Source: Bryobacteraceae bacterium (lineage in GTDB: Bacteria; Acidobacteriota; Terriglobia; Bryobacterales; Bryobacteraceae). Taken from it: 64,000 bases of DNA. Positions within the stretch are counted from its first letter, which is position 1. Each line of letters starts with the position of its first letter. The stretch lies in the NCBI GenBank assembly GCA_947458745.1, contig CANGYQ010000010.1, forward strand, positions 62,001 to 126,000. The letters are read 5' to 3'. Both the position numbers and the translations under genes were made by a program. Shown piece by piece: positions 1 to 8,382 of the stretch. The notes under the pieces were generated by a model that did not search any database, was not told the DNA's origin, and saw only the letters and a list, made by a program, of their open reading frames with translations.

Positions 1-1
1 G

Positions 2-871
2 GAGAGCGTCAGCCTCTTTCACAATCGCCTGTTGTTGGGCGGTGGCTTGCGTTACGACGGCTTCCGTTACGCCGTGCTGGACCGCGTGACGCCCGAGCAG
101 GGCGGCGCGCAAGGCGCAGGCCGCTGGCAAGGGAAGGGCAATCTCGCGTTCACCCCTTCGCACCATCTTCCGTTGACTCTCCACCTGAACTACGGCCGCG
201 GCATCAATAGCTCCGATGCGCGCGGCGTGGTGCTGCGGCCGGAGGCTCCGCGGCTGGCCACGACGGACTTCTACCAGGCGGGCACGTCGTCGAAGTTCGG
301 CCGGGCGTCGGTGTCGACCAGCCTCTTCCTGATCGATCATTCGAACGAACAGGTCTACATCCCGGATGACGGCACGTTCGAGTTTAAAGGCCCCAGCCGC
401 GCCTATGGGTTTGAGGTGAAGAGCTCCGTGGCCTTGACGCGGCATTTGTCACTGAACGGTGGCGTCACCAAGATCGCCAACGCGTTCTACCGGGGCGGGG
501 CAGCGCGCATCTACGTCGATAGCGCTCCGCACTTTGTCGCGAACGCCGCGCTCACGATGGCCGCCTGGCGCGGTTGGAGCGGATCGTTGCGCATGCGGGC
601 GATCAACCACTACCGCCTGGATGGCGAGGACCCATCCATTGTCGCCTCCGGCCACACGGTCTTCGACTTCGGCCTGTCACGCCGCCTGCGCCGCAACCTG
701 GACTTCAACGTAAGCTTCGACAACCTCACCAATCGCGACTTCTACGAAACGCAGAACTACTTTGAATCGCGCGTGCGGCCGGAAGCTGAAGCGCTCAGCC
801 GGATTCACGCGACGCCCGCGTATCCGTTCACCGCTGTGGTCGGGATCACGTTCCGCCTGCGTGGCAAGTAG
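2..871 (+). CDS. TonB-dependent receptor, C-terminal part (5' truncated by window edge)
   Basis: The reading frame is open from base 2, so the true start lies outside the window. The visible 289 residues alternate short polar and hydrophobic stretches typical of outer-membrane beta-barrel strands. A typical receptor end is present: an SFDNLTNRDFYE plug/turn motif and a last strand TAVVGITFRL followed by a short basic tail. It would sit in the outer membrane and import a siderophore, glycan or similar ligand using TonB energy; nothing visible indicates the substrate. The next gene is on the opposite strand. The family call is good and the ligand is unknown. Confidence 0.8.
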   Translation, partial: ESVSLFHNRLLLGGGLRYDGFRYAVLDRVTPEQGGAQGAGRWQGKGNLAFTPSHHLPLTLHLNYGRGINSSDARGVVLRPEAPRLATTDFYQAGTSSKFGRASVSTSLFLIDHSNEQVYIPDDGTFEFKGPSRAYGFEVKSSVALTRHLSLNGGVTKIANAFYRGGAARIYVDSAPHFVANAALTMAAWRGWSGSLRMRAINHYRLDGEDPSIVASGHTVFDFGLSRRLRRNLDFNVSFDNLTNRDFYETQNYFESRVRPEAEALSRIHATPAYPFTAVVGITFRLRGK

Positions 872-885
872 GGCTGGATCGTCTT

Positions 886-1104
886 CTAGGACGCTTTCTT
901 CGCCCTTGGTTTGGCTAGACCATCGAGCAGCTTGCTGGTGGTGGCGGTCACTTCGGCCACAGCGGCCTGAAAGGCATCGTGGTTGGCCTTGGACGGCGCG
1001 CGGAAGCCGCTGACTTTGCGGATAAACTGCAGAGCGGCGGCCTCAATTTCGGCCTCGGTTACGGGCGGGTCGGCCCCTCTCAGCACTTTGATACTGCGGC
1101 ACAT
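886..1104 (-). CDS. DUF2277 family small protein
   Basis: A 72-residue protein beginning MCRSIKVLRGADPP and continuing AALQFIRKVSGFRAPSKAN, the conserved core as I remember it for DUF2277, a family of roughly 70-90 residues with no known function. The N-terminal Cys-Arg-Ser and the later FRAPS element are the most conserved parts. It has no signal peptide or membrane segment, so it is probably cytoplasmic. It ends with a short Lys/Arg/Ala tail. It is a single gene convergent with the preceding TonB receptor and divergent from serB (74 bp between starts). Confidence 0.8.
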   Translation of the reverse strand: MCRSIKVLRGADPPVTEAEIEAAALQFIRKVSGFRAPSKANHDAFQAAVAEVTATTSKLLDGLAKPRAKKAS

Positions 1105-1178
1105 CGGCTTGGTGTTGTCCTTTCGCTTCAGTGTAAATCGCCTGTTGCTCCAGGCGCTGCCGCTAAACTGGTAGCTGG

Positions 1179-2405
1179 ATGCCTTCGCTTGCTGACTCCC
1201 GCGTTCTCCATATCGACATCACCGGTCCTGACCGGACGGGCTTGGCCCATGCGGTAACCCAGTTGCTGGGCGAATCTGGTGCCCGCATCCTCGACATCGG
1301 ACAAGCGGTGATCCATGACGCGCTCGCGCTGGGATTACTGGTGGAACTGACGCCGGAGATGAAGGCTTCGACGTTGATGACCGAACTGGTGCTGAAAGCC
1401 CACGAACTGGGCGTCCAGATCCGCTTTCGCGCCATCACCGGAGACGAATATCAGGAATGGGTGGACAGCCAGCGAAAGCAGCGCTTTCTGGTGACGCTGC
1501 TGGGCCGCGCGCTGCTGGCCTCACATCTGGCGGCAGTGAGTGGCGCGCTGGCGCAGTCAGGCCTGAATATCGATGCGGTGGACCGGCTCTCCGGCCGGTT
1601 GCCGCTGGATGCGGCTGGTCCCTCCACACGGGTCTGTTTAGAGCTGGCGGCCTCCGGTACGGGCATTGATGAAGATCAAGTGCGCGCGGCATTGTTAGAA
1701 CTGGCTGGCGAGCACGGCATCGACATTGCCTTCCAGCAGGATTGCGTGTTCCGCCGGAATCGGCGTTTGGTGGCGTTCGACATGGATTCGACTTTGATCC
1801 AAGCCGAGGTGATCGACGAACTGGCGAAGCTGGCGGGCGTCGGTGATCAGGTGGCCGCCATTACCGAGTCCGCCATGCGCGGTGAGCTCGACTTCCAGCA
1901 GAGCTTCCGCAAGCGGGTCTCGTTGCTGAAGGGGCTGCCGGAGGCCGCCTTGCAGAACGTCGCCGACAATATCCCATTGATGGATGGTGCTGAACGGCTC
2001 ACCAGCACGCTGAAGCGTCTGGGCTACAAGACGGCCATCCTGTCCGGTGGCTTCACCTTTGTGGGCCGCGTGCTGCAGGAGCGGCTGGGGATCGATTATC
2101 TGCATGCCAACGAACTAGACATTGTGGATGGCGTAGTGACCGGCGAAGTGAAGTGCCAGATTGTCGACGGTGCCCGCAAAGCCGCGCTGTTGGAGCAAAT
2201 CGCTAAAGCGGAAGGCTTGAGCATGGATCAGGTGATTGCGGTGGGCGACGGTGCGAACGATCTGCCGATGCTGCGGCTGGCAGGGCTGGGAATTGCCTTC
2301 CACGCCAAACCGATTGTCCGCCGCAGTGCCCGCCAGGCCATCTCTACGCTGGGCCTGGATGGCATCCTCTATCTGCTGGGTGTGCGGGACCGCGAGACGG
2401 CGTAG
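1179..2405 (+). CDS. serB: Phosphoserine phosphatase SerB with N-terminal ACT-type region
   Basis: 408 residues. Residues 1-185 hold two ACT-like regulatory modules (VLHIDITGPDRTGLAHAV at the start); residues about 190-400 are a HAD phosphatase. HAD motif I is DMDSTLI at 201-207 (Asp nucleophile and acid/base Asp), motif II is SGGF near 295, and motif III is GDGANDLPM at about 356. The conserved cap segment ESAMRGELDFQQSF, a SerB signature, is present. It dephosphorylates O-phosphoserine in the last step of serine synthesis in the cytoplasm, and the ACT part is probably the serine feedback site. No other serine genes are adjacent. Confidence 0.95.
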   Translation: MPSLADSRVLHIDITGPDRTGLAHAVTQLLGESGARILDIGQAVIHDALALGLLVELTPEMKASTLMTELVLKAHELGVQIRFRAITGDEYQEWVDSQRKQRFLVTLLGRALLASHLAAVSGALAQSGLNIDAVDRLSGRLPLDAAGPSTRVCLELAASGTGIDEDQVRAALLELAGEHGIDIAFQQDCVFRRNRRLVAFDMDSTLIQAEVIDELAKLAGVGDQVAAITESAMRGELDFQQSFRKRVSLLKGLPEAALQNVADNIPLMDGAERLTSTLKRLGYKTAILSGGFTFVGRVLQERLGIDYLHANELDIVDGVVTGEVKCQIVDGARKAALLEQIAKAEGLSMDQVIAVGDGANDLPMLRLAGLGIAFHAKPIVRRSARQAISTLGLDGILYLLGVRDRETA

Positions 2406-2519
2406 GCCGTCTTCACGCCAAATTCACGGAACCATTCCGGTTGCCCAGTCATCTCTTGCGTGACGCAGAGCCCATCGCTGTGCGTCGACTCGACCCCACT
2501 GATCCCAAGGAACTCAGCC

Positions 2520-2714
2520 ATTAAACGCACCGCATCCGCTGTTTGGAATGGCGACCTCAAGTCCGGCCACGGCAACATCTCCACCCAAAGTGGTGTTCTG
2601 GAGCATACGCAGTATTCGTTTACCACACGCTTTGAGCAGGGCGTGGGAACCAACCCGGAGGAGTTGATCGCCGCCGCCCACGCTGGAAGCCTAGCCGAGT
2701 TGACCGTACATTAG
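2520..2714 (+). pseudogene. OsmC/OhrA-type peroxiredoxin remnant
   Basis: In frame from 2520 the translation reads [19 protein letters not shown] and then [19 protein letters not shown], ending [10 protein letters not shown], after which it turns into a short unrelated tail and a stop. This matches the first about 60 residues of OsmC peroxiredoxins, where AAHAG is normally followed by the first reactive cysteine. Both catalytic cysteines and the C-terminal two thirds are missing, and the expected initiator ATG before the conserved IKRT is absent. The rest of the 2406-2923 gap shows no convincing gene; a minus-strand frame over 2406-2530 could not be assigned. Confidence 0.7.
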
Positions 2715-2828
2715 CGTGTTCCCGCCCCTCACTTATCTCACCCGAGCGGCGTTTCGGCAAAAAGTTACTCCGGCCGTGACGCCGCTGGCCATTTTTTCTA
2801 AAAGTTCATAACTTTCTTGTTACAAGTG

Positions 2829-2857
2829 TTGATCTAGCTCGCACGGATCAGTAATCT
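2829..2857 (+). promoter_or_regulatory. Candidate sigma-70-type promoter upstream of the DUF1800/DUF1501 pair
   Basis: TTGATC at 2829-2834 and TAATCT at 2852-2857 are separated by 17 bases, 67 bases before the chosen start of the DUF1800 gene, in an AT-richer patch than its surroundings. Spacing and position fit a housekeeping promoter; the match is by eye only. Confidence 0.35.
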
Positions 2858-2923
2858 AGTGATGCCTAGCTTGCCGCCCCGCAGCCGGTTTTATTGAAAA
2901 CCCTGTCTTCGGAGGAAGTGCGG

Positions 2924-5515
2924 ATGCGCCATCGCCCTCGTTTTTTTGTTCTGTCCCGGCTCTTGCCGGCGCTGCTGGTTTCGTTCAGCATCGCATCGGG
3001 CCAGACCACACCCGTCAAGATTACTTTGGAGCCCTCGCCGTCGGGTGTCCGGGCCAGCATGAAGTACGACTTCAATGCCACCGTTGCCAATACCAGCAAT
3101 AAGGCCGTGAAGTGGCTGGTCAACAATGTGGAAGGGGGCACCCCCACGCTGGGCACGATCAGCACTTCGGGCCTTTATCAGGCACCCCCGCAAGTCTATA
3201 CGCCACGCGTGTTGATCCAGGTGAAGAGTGTCGCGGACCCCACCAAGTTCGTCGTCCGCGGAATTTCTCTGTGGAATCCGATTGCCAAGGTGACGGACGT
3301 TTCACCCGACGATATCAATCAGAGCCTCCGCACCGAGATTGTGGTCAAGGGGTCGCTGTTCGCCGCAGGAGCCAAGATCTACGCTGATCGAGTGCCGCTG
3401 GCGACCACGTTCGTCTCGGGCACGGAACTGCGCGCCAGTCTGACTACCGCGCTTGCGCCCGGTACGCGGGTGAAGGTGCTGGTCCGCAACCCGGACCCCG
3501 AGTCCGCCGACTCCAACATCAAGGAGATGGTGGTGCTCCCTCCGGTGGTCGTGACCGTCACGCCGGCCACAGTGAATGTTCGGCTTTCCGCCAAGCAGGA
3601 CTTTGGTGCCCGGGTGGAGAACACGAGCAACCGGGTGGTGACTTGGTCTGTCAATGGAGTCAAGGGTGGGAACGCGACGATCGGCACCATCGACGATGCC
3701 GGACTCTATACCGCCCCGGCGGTTCTCCCGTCGCCAACTGTTCAGATCAAAGCGGTCAGCGTTCATGACCCCAGCAAAGCCGACACCACGACGGTCACTT
3801 TGCTCCACGCCATCCCAGTGATCACCGCCGCGCCACCGGCATTGAAGACCGGGCCCAACTCGTTTGCGATCACCGGTACGGGGTTTGCCAAGACAGCTAC
3901 TTTGCAGTTCAATGGTCAGCCTCTTTCAGCGGTCTGGGTGAACTCAACCCGGATGACGGTGTCGGGTTCAATTAAGCCTCCTCTGGGCGGCTACGGGACG
4001 CTGCGGGTGCTTAATCCCGCCCCTGGTCCGGCCAACTCCGCCTTCTATCCGATCCCGGTCAATCCCGCCAAGGCGGTGATGACCGTCGAAGCCGCCAGCC
4101 GGTTCCTGGAACAGGCCAGTTGGGGGCCCACGCCCGGAAGCCTGAATCGCCTGCTGGAGATAGGGCGCGAAGGCTGGCTGGCGGAACAGTTCGCCGCGGC
4201 ACCGGCCGCCTATCCTGACCCGGTGGACATGGGCCAGTCGCTCAACTCGCTGCAGAAGGCCTTCTTCCGCAATGCCCTCACCGGTCCAGATCAACTGCGG
4301 CAGCGGATGGCCTTCGCCCTTGGTCAGATCTTCGTTGTCTCGGGCGTTGAGTTGCCCCAGTACTGGCAGATGGTCCCGCTGCAGCGTGTGTTCCTGGCTC
4401 AGGCGTTTGGTAACTACCGCAACCTGATGCAGGATGTCACACTCTCTCCCACCATGGGCGACTATCTCGACATGGTGAACAATGACAAGCCCAACCCGGC
4501 CAAAGGCTATGTGCCCAACGAGAACTATGGGCGCGAGACACTGCAACTGTTTACCCTGGGCCTGAGCAATCTCAGCCCTACGGGTGCCCGTCTGCCGGGA
4601 GCACCGTACACCGAGGAAGACGTCAGACAGTTGGCGCTGGCGCTCACGGGCTGGACTTATCCGCCTGAACCCGGGTTCGCTTCCAAGTGGACCAATAAGC
4701 GCTATTACTACGGCCAGATGGTGGCGTTTCAGGACCGCCACGACATCAGCAACAAGACACTACTGGGTCAGTTTCTGCCCGGTGGCCGGTCGGCCCAGGC
4801 GGATCTCGACCAGGCCTTGGACATTGTCTTCCAGCATCCCAATGTCGGCCCGTTCGTATCGCTGCGGTTGATTCAGAAGTTTGTCACTTCGAACCCTTCC
4901 GCGGAGTACATTGGGCGCGTCACCAGCGCTTTTAATGCCAGCCCGAGAGGGGATCTCAAGCGAGTGATCACCGCCATCCTGTTGGACCCGGAAGCGGGCA
5001 CCGGACCTGGCGCGATACTGAGTTCGACACAGGGTCATCTCCGGGAGCCGGTGCTGTTTGCGACGACACTTCTGAGGTCACTCGACGCCACGGTCGGCAG
5101 CGAACCCGGCCTGGCCTCCCAGACCGAGTTAATGGGCCAGAAGCTTTTCTTTGCGCCCAGCGTGTTCAACTACTTTTCGCCGCTCTACCGCCTGCCCTCT
5201 TCGGGTGTGCCGGCACCGGAGTTCCAGATCCTCAACCCCACCACCGCGCTGGCCCGGATCAATTTCGTCTTCAGCGCCTCCAAGAATCAGCTGGGCGGGG
5301 GCATCGACATTCCCGTCGAGCACTTTGAATCACTGGCCGCCTCACCATCGCTGCTGGTGGAGGCCGTCAACCGGGCGTTGATGCGAGGCACGATGAAGGC
5401 CGACATGAAGGCCGAAATCATCAAGGCCGTCTCGGTGACGGGAGACCTGAAGTGGCGGGTCCGCAATGCCATCTATTTAACGGCTACGCAGTCGCGTTTC
5501 CAGGTGCAGCAGTAA
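2924..5515 (+). CDS. Secreted DUF1800 protein with Ig-like and IPT/TIG-like repeats
   Basis: About 863 residues from ATG 2924, chosen because GGAGGA lies eight bases upstream and a signal peptide (MRHRPRFFVLSRLLPALLVSF) follows directly; an upstream TTG at 2894 is less likely. After the leader come two matching Ig-like modules (near residues 25-120 and 205-300, both with a TSN..V.W.VN core), each followed by an IPT/TIG-like stretch. DUF1800 begins around residue 385 with SRFLEQASWGPT and runs to the end. DUF1800 is of unknown biochemical function and is usually paired with DUF1501, as here (13 bases apart). A cell-surface role is inferred. Confidence 0.88.
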   Translation: MRHRPRFFVLSRLLPALLVSFSIASGQTTPVKITLEPSPSGVRASMKYDFNATVANTSNKAVKWLVNNVEGGTPTLGTISTSGLYQAPPQVYTPRVLIQVKSVADPTKFVVRGISLWNPIAKVTDVSPDDINQSLRTEIVVKGSLFAAGAKIYADRVPLATTFVSGTELRASLTTALAPGTRVKVLVRNPDPESADSNIKEMVVLPPVVVTVTPATVNVRLSAKQDFGARVENTSNRVVTWSVNGVKGGNATIGTIDDAGLYTAPAVLPSPTVQIKAVSVHDPSKADTTTVTLLHAIPVITAAPPALKTGPNSFAITGTGFAKTATLQFNGQPLSAVWVNSTRMTVSGSIKPPLGGYGTLRVLNPAPGPANSAFYPIPVNPAKAVMTVEAASRFLEQASWGPTPGSLNRLLEIGREGWLAEQFAAAPAAYPDPVDMGQSLNSLQKAFFRNALTGPDQLRQRMAFALGQIFVVSGVELPQYWQMVPLQRVFLAQAFGNYRNLMQDVTLSPTMGDYLDMVNNDKPNPAKGYVPNENYGRETLQLFTLGLSNLSPTGARLPGAPYTEEDVRQLALALTGWTYPPEPGFASKWTNKRYYYGQMVAFQDRHDISNKTLLGQFLPGGRSAQADLDQALDIVFQHPNVGPFVSLRLIQKFVTSNPSAEYIGRVTSAFNASPRGDLKRVITAILLDPEAGTGPGAILSSTQGHLREPVLFATTLLRSLDATVGSEPGLASQTELMGQKLFFAPSVFNYFSPLYRLPSSGVPAPEFQILNPTTALARINFVFSASKNQLGGGIDIPVEHFESLAASPSLLVEAVNRALMRGTMKADMKAEIIKAVSVTGDLKWRVRNAIYLTATQSRFQVQQ

Positions 5516-5528
5516 CCCGGAGGATCAC

Positions 5529-6902
5529 ATGAAGAAGAATCGAATTGATTTTGCTCAATCCCGGCGCGAGTTCCTGCTGAAGAGCGGCCGCCTGGTTTCC
5601 ACCATTGGCGCCGCTGCGACGCTGGCGCCGTTTGGAGCCGTCAACGCCCTGGCGCAAAGTGGTGATGACTATAAGGCCATCATCTGCATCTTCAATTTTG
5701 GCGGCAATGATGCCAATAACATGATCGTGCCGATGGGCCCCAACTATGCGGCGTATCAGCGGATCAGGGGCAGTTTGGCGCTGCCGGAAGCCAGTTTGCT
5801 TTCGACACCCACGTCCAAGGGTGAGGCCTTTGGTCTGCATGCCAGCCTGGCCCCCATTCATCCGCTGTACGCCGGCAAGAAACTGGCCTTGATTGCCAAT
5901 GTCGGCATGCTGGTGAAGCCGCTGACGCGCGAACAGTACCGGAGCGGAGCCATCCCCGCGCCGAACAATCTCTTCTCGCATTCCGACCAACAGCAGCAAT
6001 GGCAGAACGCATCCCCGCTGACGCCTGCCACCACCGGTTGGGCGGGACGGGTGGCTGACCGGGTGCAGGGCTTTAATGCGCCGTCCAACTTTCCTCCGGC
6101 GGTGGCCGTCAACGGGAACAGTCTTCAGTTGATCGGCCAGGAGACGCGGCCCACCACCATCGGCGGCGAAGATTTCGGCATCGCGGGTAACGACCACACC
6201 GTGATCTCAGATGCCCGGCAGGCATCGCTGCAGGAGATGCTGAAGTTCGATTCCGGCGTCGTGCTTTTCCAGACCGCCAACCGGATCTTGAGTGATGCCG
6301 TCGCCGTCTCGAAACAGGTGGAGGACGCCACACGGGGTGCCGCGGCGCTCACCACCGCCTTTCCCGGCACTGGTCTGGGGCGGCAACTGGCCCAGGTGGC
6401 CCGCATCATCCAGGTGCGGCAGGCATTGGGGATGAAGCGGCAGATCTTTTTTGTCTCCCAAGGCGGCTTTGATACGCACAGTGCCCAGTTGGGGATGCAT
6501 GCCGGGCTGATGACGGAGCTCAGCCAGGCGATGCTGGCCTTTTATAACGCCACCGCCGAGATGGGCATTGCCGACAAGGTGGTTACGTTTACCGAAAGTG
6601 AATTCAACCGGACATTCCAGCCCAACGGCAATGTCGGGTCGGACCATGCCTGGGGAACGCACACGCTTGTGCTAGGCGGAGGAGTGCTGGGCGGCGACAT
6701 GTATGGTTCCTTCCCGACGCAAGCCCTGCAAGGCCCCAGCGATTCCGGCGACCGCGGTAATTGGATCCCCACCATGTCACTCGACCAGTACGGTGCCACC
6801 ATGGCCCAATGGTTCGGCGTCAATCCGCTGGATCTAGGTCTGGTGTTCCCCAATCTGGCGAACTTCACCAAGAAGACCGTGGGCTTCCTGCCGGGCACTT
6901 AG
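5529..6902 (+). CDS. DUF1501 family protein with Tat signal
   Basis: 457 residues. The N-terminus carries a Tat leader (SRREFLLKSGRLVS, hydrophobic stretch, ALAQ cleavage-like site), so it is probably exported folded. The body has DUF1501 hallmarks: IICIFNFGGNDANNMIVP near the start, DTHSAQLGMHAGLM in the middle, and FTESEFNRTFQPN then DHAWGTHTLVLGG toward the end. These resemble the alkaline-phosphatase/sulfatase fold relatives. A ribosome site GGAGG precedes the ATG. It follows the DUF1800 gene by 13 bases and almost certainly shares its transcript; the partner pairing is common in Acidobacteria and Planctomycetes. Confidence 0.9.
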   Translation: MKKNRIDFAQSRREFLLKSGRLVSTIGAAATLAPFGAVNALAQSGDDYKAIICIFNFGGNDANNMIVPMGPNYAAYQRIRGSLALPEASLLSTPTSKGEAFGLHASLAPIHPLYAGKKLALIANVGMLVKPLTREQYRSGAIPAPNNLFSHSDQQQQWQNASPLTPATTGWAGRVADRVQGFNAPSNFPPAVAVNGNSLQLIGQETRPTTIGGEDFGIAGNDHTVISDARQASLQEMLKFDSGVVLFQTANRILSDAVAVSKQVEDATRGAAALTTAFPGTGLGRQLAQVARIIQVRQALGMKRQIFFVSQGGFDTHSAQLGMHAGLMTELSQAMLAFYNATAEMGIADKVVTFTESEFNRTFQPNGNVGSDHAWGTHTLVLGGGVLGGDMYGSFPTQALQGPSDSGDRGNWIPTMSLDQYGATMAQWFGVNPLDLGLVFPNLANFTKKTVGFLPGT

Positions 6903-7174
6903 CGGCAGCGGCGTTGAGTGGGGGTGGGTGTTGGCGCGGATCAATGCCGTAGATCGGATTCAGGCGGATCTCCGGCCAGTGTCGGCGATGGTTCCTGCGA
7001 CACCACTCAATGCCTCTTCCCAGCTTCGGCGCCTGAAGTCTGCGGCAAGGGCCGGGTACGCCTTCGGGTGCACGCGGCCCTTGTTGCGTTTGGCATGCCG
7101 TTTGAGCCCCACGCGGCACAACTTTGGCCCCTAGGCAATCAAGGGAAGGTCAAGCTGAATGGGAAAGGGGGAAG

Positions 7175-7248
7175 TGGCTGGGAGACAGGGATTCGAACCC
7201 CGATACGCGGCTCCAGAGACCGCAGTCTTACCGTTAGACGATCTCCCA
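7175..7248 (-). tRNA. tRNA-Gln (anticodon CTG)
   Basis: On the minus strand the acceptor arm TGGGAGA pairs with TCTCCCA (7179-7185), discriminator G, and an encoded CCA at 7175-7177. The T arm contains GGTTCGAATCC, the D loop CTAACGGTAAGA, and the anticodon stem encloses CTCTGGA, giving CTG. The 272 bases between the DUF1501 gene and this tRNA show no credible gene. Confidence 0.95.
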
Positions 7249-7312
7249 GCAAGGCAAGATCATTCACTAGTGTACTATCACGGTCGACGTTTTGCCAATT
7301 CAGGCGGCGCGA

Positions 7313-8380
7313 TCAAGCCCGCGGCGTATTGGGAGGTGATTTGGGCGGGCGGAGTGATTGAGCAGCTTTGGTGCGGCCGGCGTAATGGCGCAGGTAGTGG
7401 ACCCAGACGGCGGAGTCCGCTCCGGAACTGAAATCCTTCTCCCAGCAACTGGTGAGCGCCAACCGAACCGAAGTTTCCCGAGCTGCCAGCAGCGTGGTGA
7501 CCTCAGGTACCGGCACCAGGGCCCGGGCCGTGACCAGATCGTTCAGCAGGCCCAGCGAATCCTGTAGCTTCTTCAGACGCCGGAGACTTTCGACAAAGCG
7601 CGGCCCATAGAGGGGTGCGAAAAGCTCCAACCCATAGCGGAAGCGTTTGGCGGCAATGCGGAATTCGTGCAGGTGCTCGGCGTCGCCCGTTGAGAAAGCC
7701 TCGCGTCCGGTGCGGAAGAACTGGCGGGCCAACCGTGGCAGCCACCGCGAGGCCGCTTCCGGCAGCAGCGCTCCCGGTGGCAGGCGGCCCTTCAACTTCT
7801 TTTCCGCTTGGCCGGATGTGAGCGCAGTCCGCCACTGGGCCGCAAAGTCACGCTGGATCCAGCCACGCAGATGTTCGGTGAGCCGCATCGACCATTGCAG
7901 TCGTTCCTGATGCAGGTAGGCGGCCGTTTCGGGCGCTCCCTCGGCCAGCAAACCGGAGGCGATGTCCCGGTTGCGAACCTCTCCGGCCAGCGCGAACAAC
8001 TCACGAATCTCCTGCTTCACGCGCGCGCGCTCGCCTCGGGGGAAATAGTCACGGAAGACATCAAGCGCCGCCCGGAAGCGACGGGTGGCCACGCGTACCT
8101 GGTGGACCGCCTCTTCATCCGGCAGCTTGAGTGTTTCCTCCACCTGCGCCACCACCCGCCGCAGGCGGTCTTCCATTTGCCGTTGGGCGAAGCGCATCAC
8201 CGGGATCTGCGTGTAGGGCTTCCTCATGGATCCGGCCAGGGGTGATGCTTTGGCCAGTGGCGGAGCGGGCGATCGTGGCGTGCTAGGAGATGCCAACGTG
8301 CTGGGCGATGCCGGTGTGCTGGGCGATGCCGGTGTGCCGCGGGCCCGGCGCGGCGGTCCAGCGGGCCGTGACTTGGCCAT
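7313..8380 (-). CDS. CHAD domain protein
   Basis: 355 residues. The first about 55 residues are low-complexity (Pro/Ser/Ala/Thr, including three ASPST-type hexapeptides). A CHAD domain then fills most of the rest: EEAVHQVRVATRRFRAALDVFR carries the conserved His and Arg residues of the first helix, and EHLHEFRIAAKRFRYGLELF is the second matching half. CHAD proteins are helical and bind inorganic polyphosphate through these conserved basic residues. Its start lies two bases after the stop of the Ppx/GppA gene, so the two are co-transcribed and probably act on the same polymer. Confidence 0.9.
   Translation of the reverse strand: MAKSRPAGPPRRARGTPASPSTPASPSTLASPSTPRSPAPPLAKASPLAGSMRKPYTQIPVMRFAQRQMEDRLRRVVAQVEETLKLPDEEAVHQVRVATRRFRAALDVFRDYFPRGERARVKQEIRELFALAGEVRNRDIASGLLAEGAPETAAYLHQERLQWSMRLTEHLRGWIQRDFAAQWRTALTSGQAEKKLKGRLPPGALLPEAASRWLPRLARQFFRTGREAFSTGDAEHLHEFRIAAKRFRYGLELFAPLYGPRFVESLRRLKKLQDSLGLLNDLVTARALVPVPEVTTLLAARETSVRLALTSCWEKDFSSGADSAVWVHYLRHYAGRTKAAQSLRPPKSPPNTPRA
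8279..8332. repeat. Three 18-bp tandem repeats inside the CHAD gene
   Basis: Units at 8279-8296, 8297-8314 and 8315-8332 share the core gtgctgggcgatgcc; the last two differ at one base. On the minus strand they encode the hexapeptides ASPSTP, ASPSTL and ASPSTP in the disordered N-terminal arm. The length of the arm may therefore vary by slippage. Confidence 0.8.
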
Positions 8381-8382
8381 GG

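Noticed and set aside
2406-2530. Minus-strand frame after serB ([15 protein letters not shown] and so on)
   Set aside because: It runs into serB and the OsmC remnant on the other strand, and no family was recognised.
6903-7174. Minus-strand sequence NPIYGIDPRQHPP after the DUF1501 gene, vaguely like VLAYYGNDPARIPRTHEA near 41200
   Set aside because: Too short and too dissimilar to call a repeat or gene remnant.
6918-7361. Plus-strand frame with GWETGIRTPIRGSRD over tRNA-Gln
   Set aside because: Antisense of the tRNA-Gln gene, no ribosome site or family similarity.
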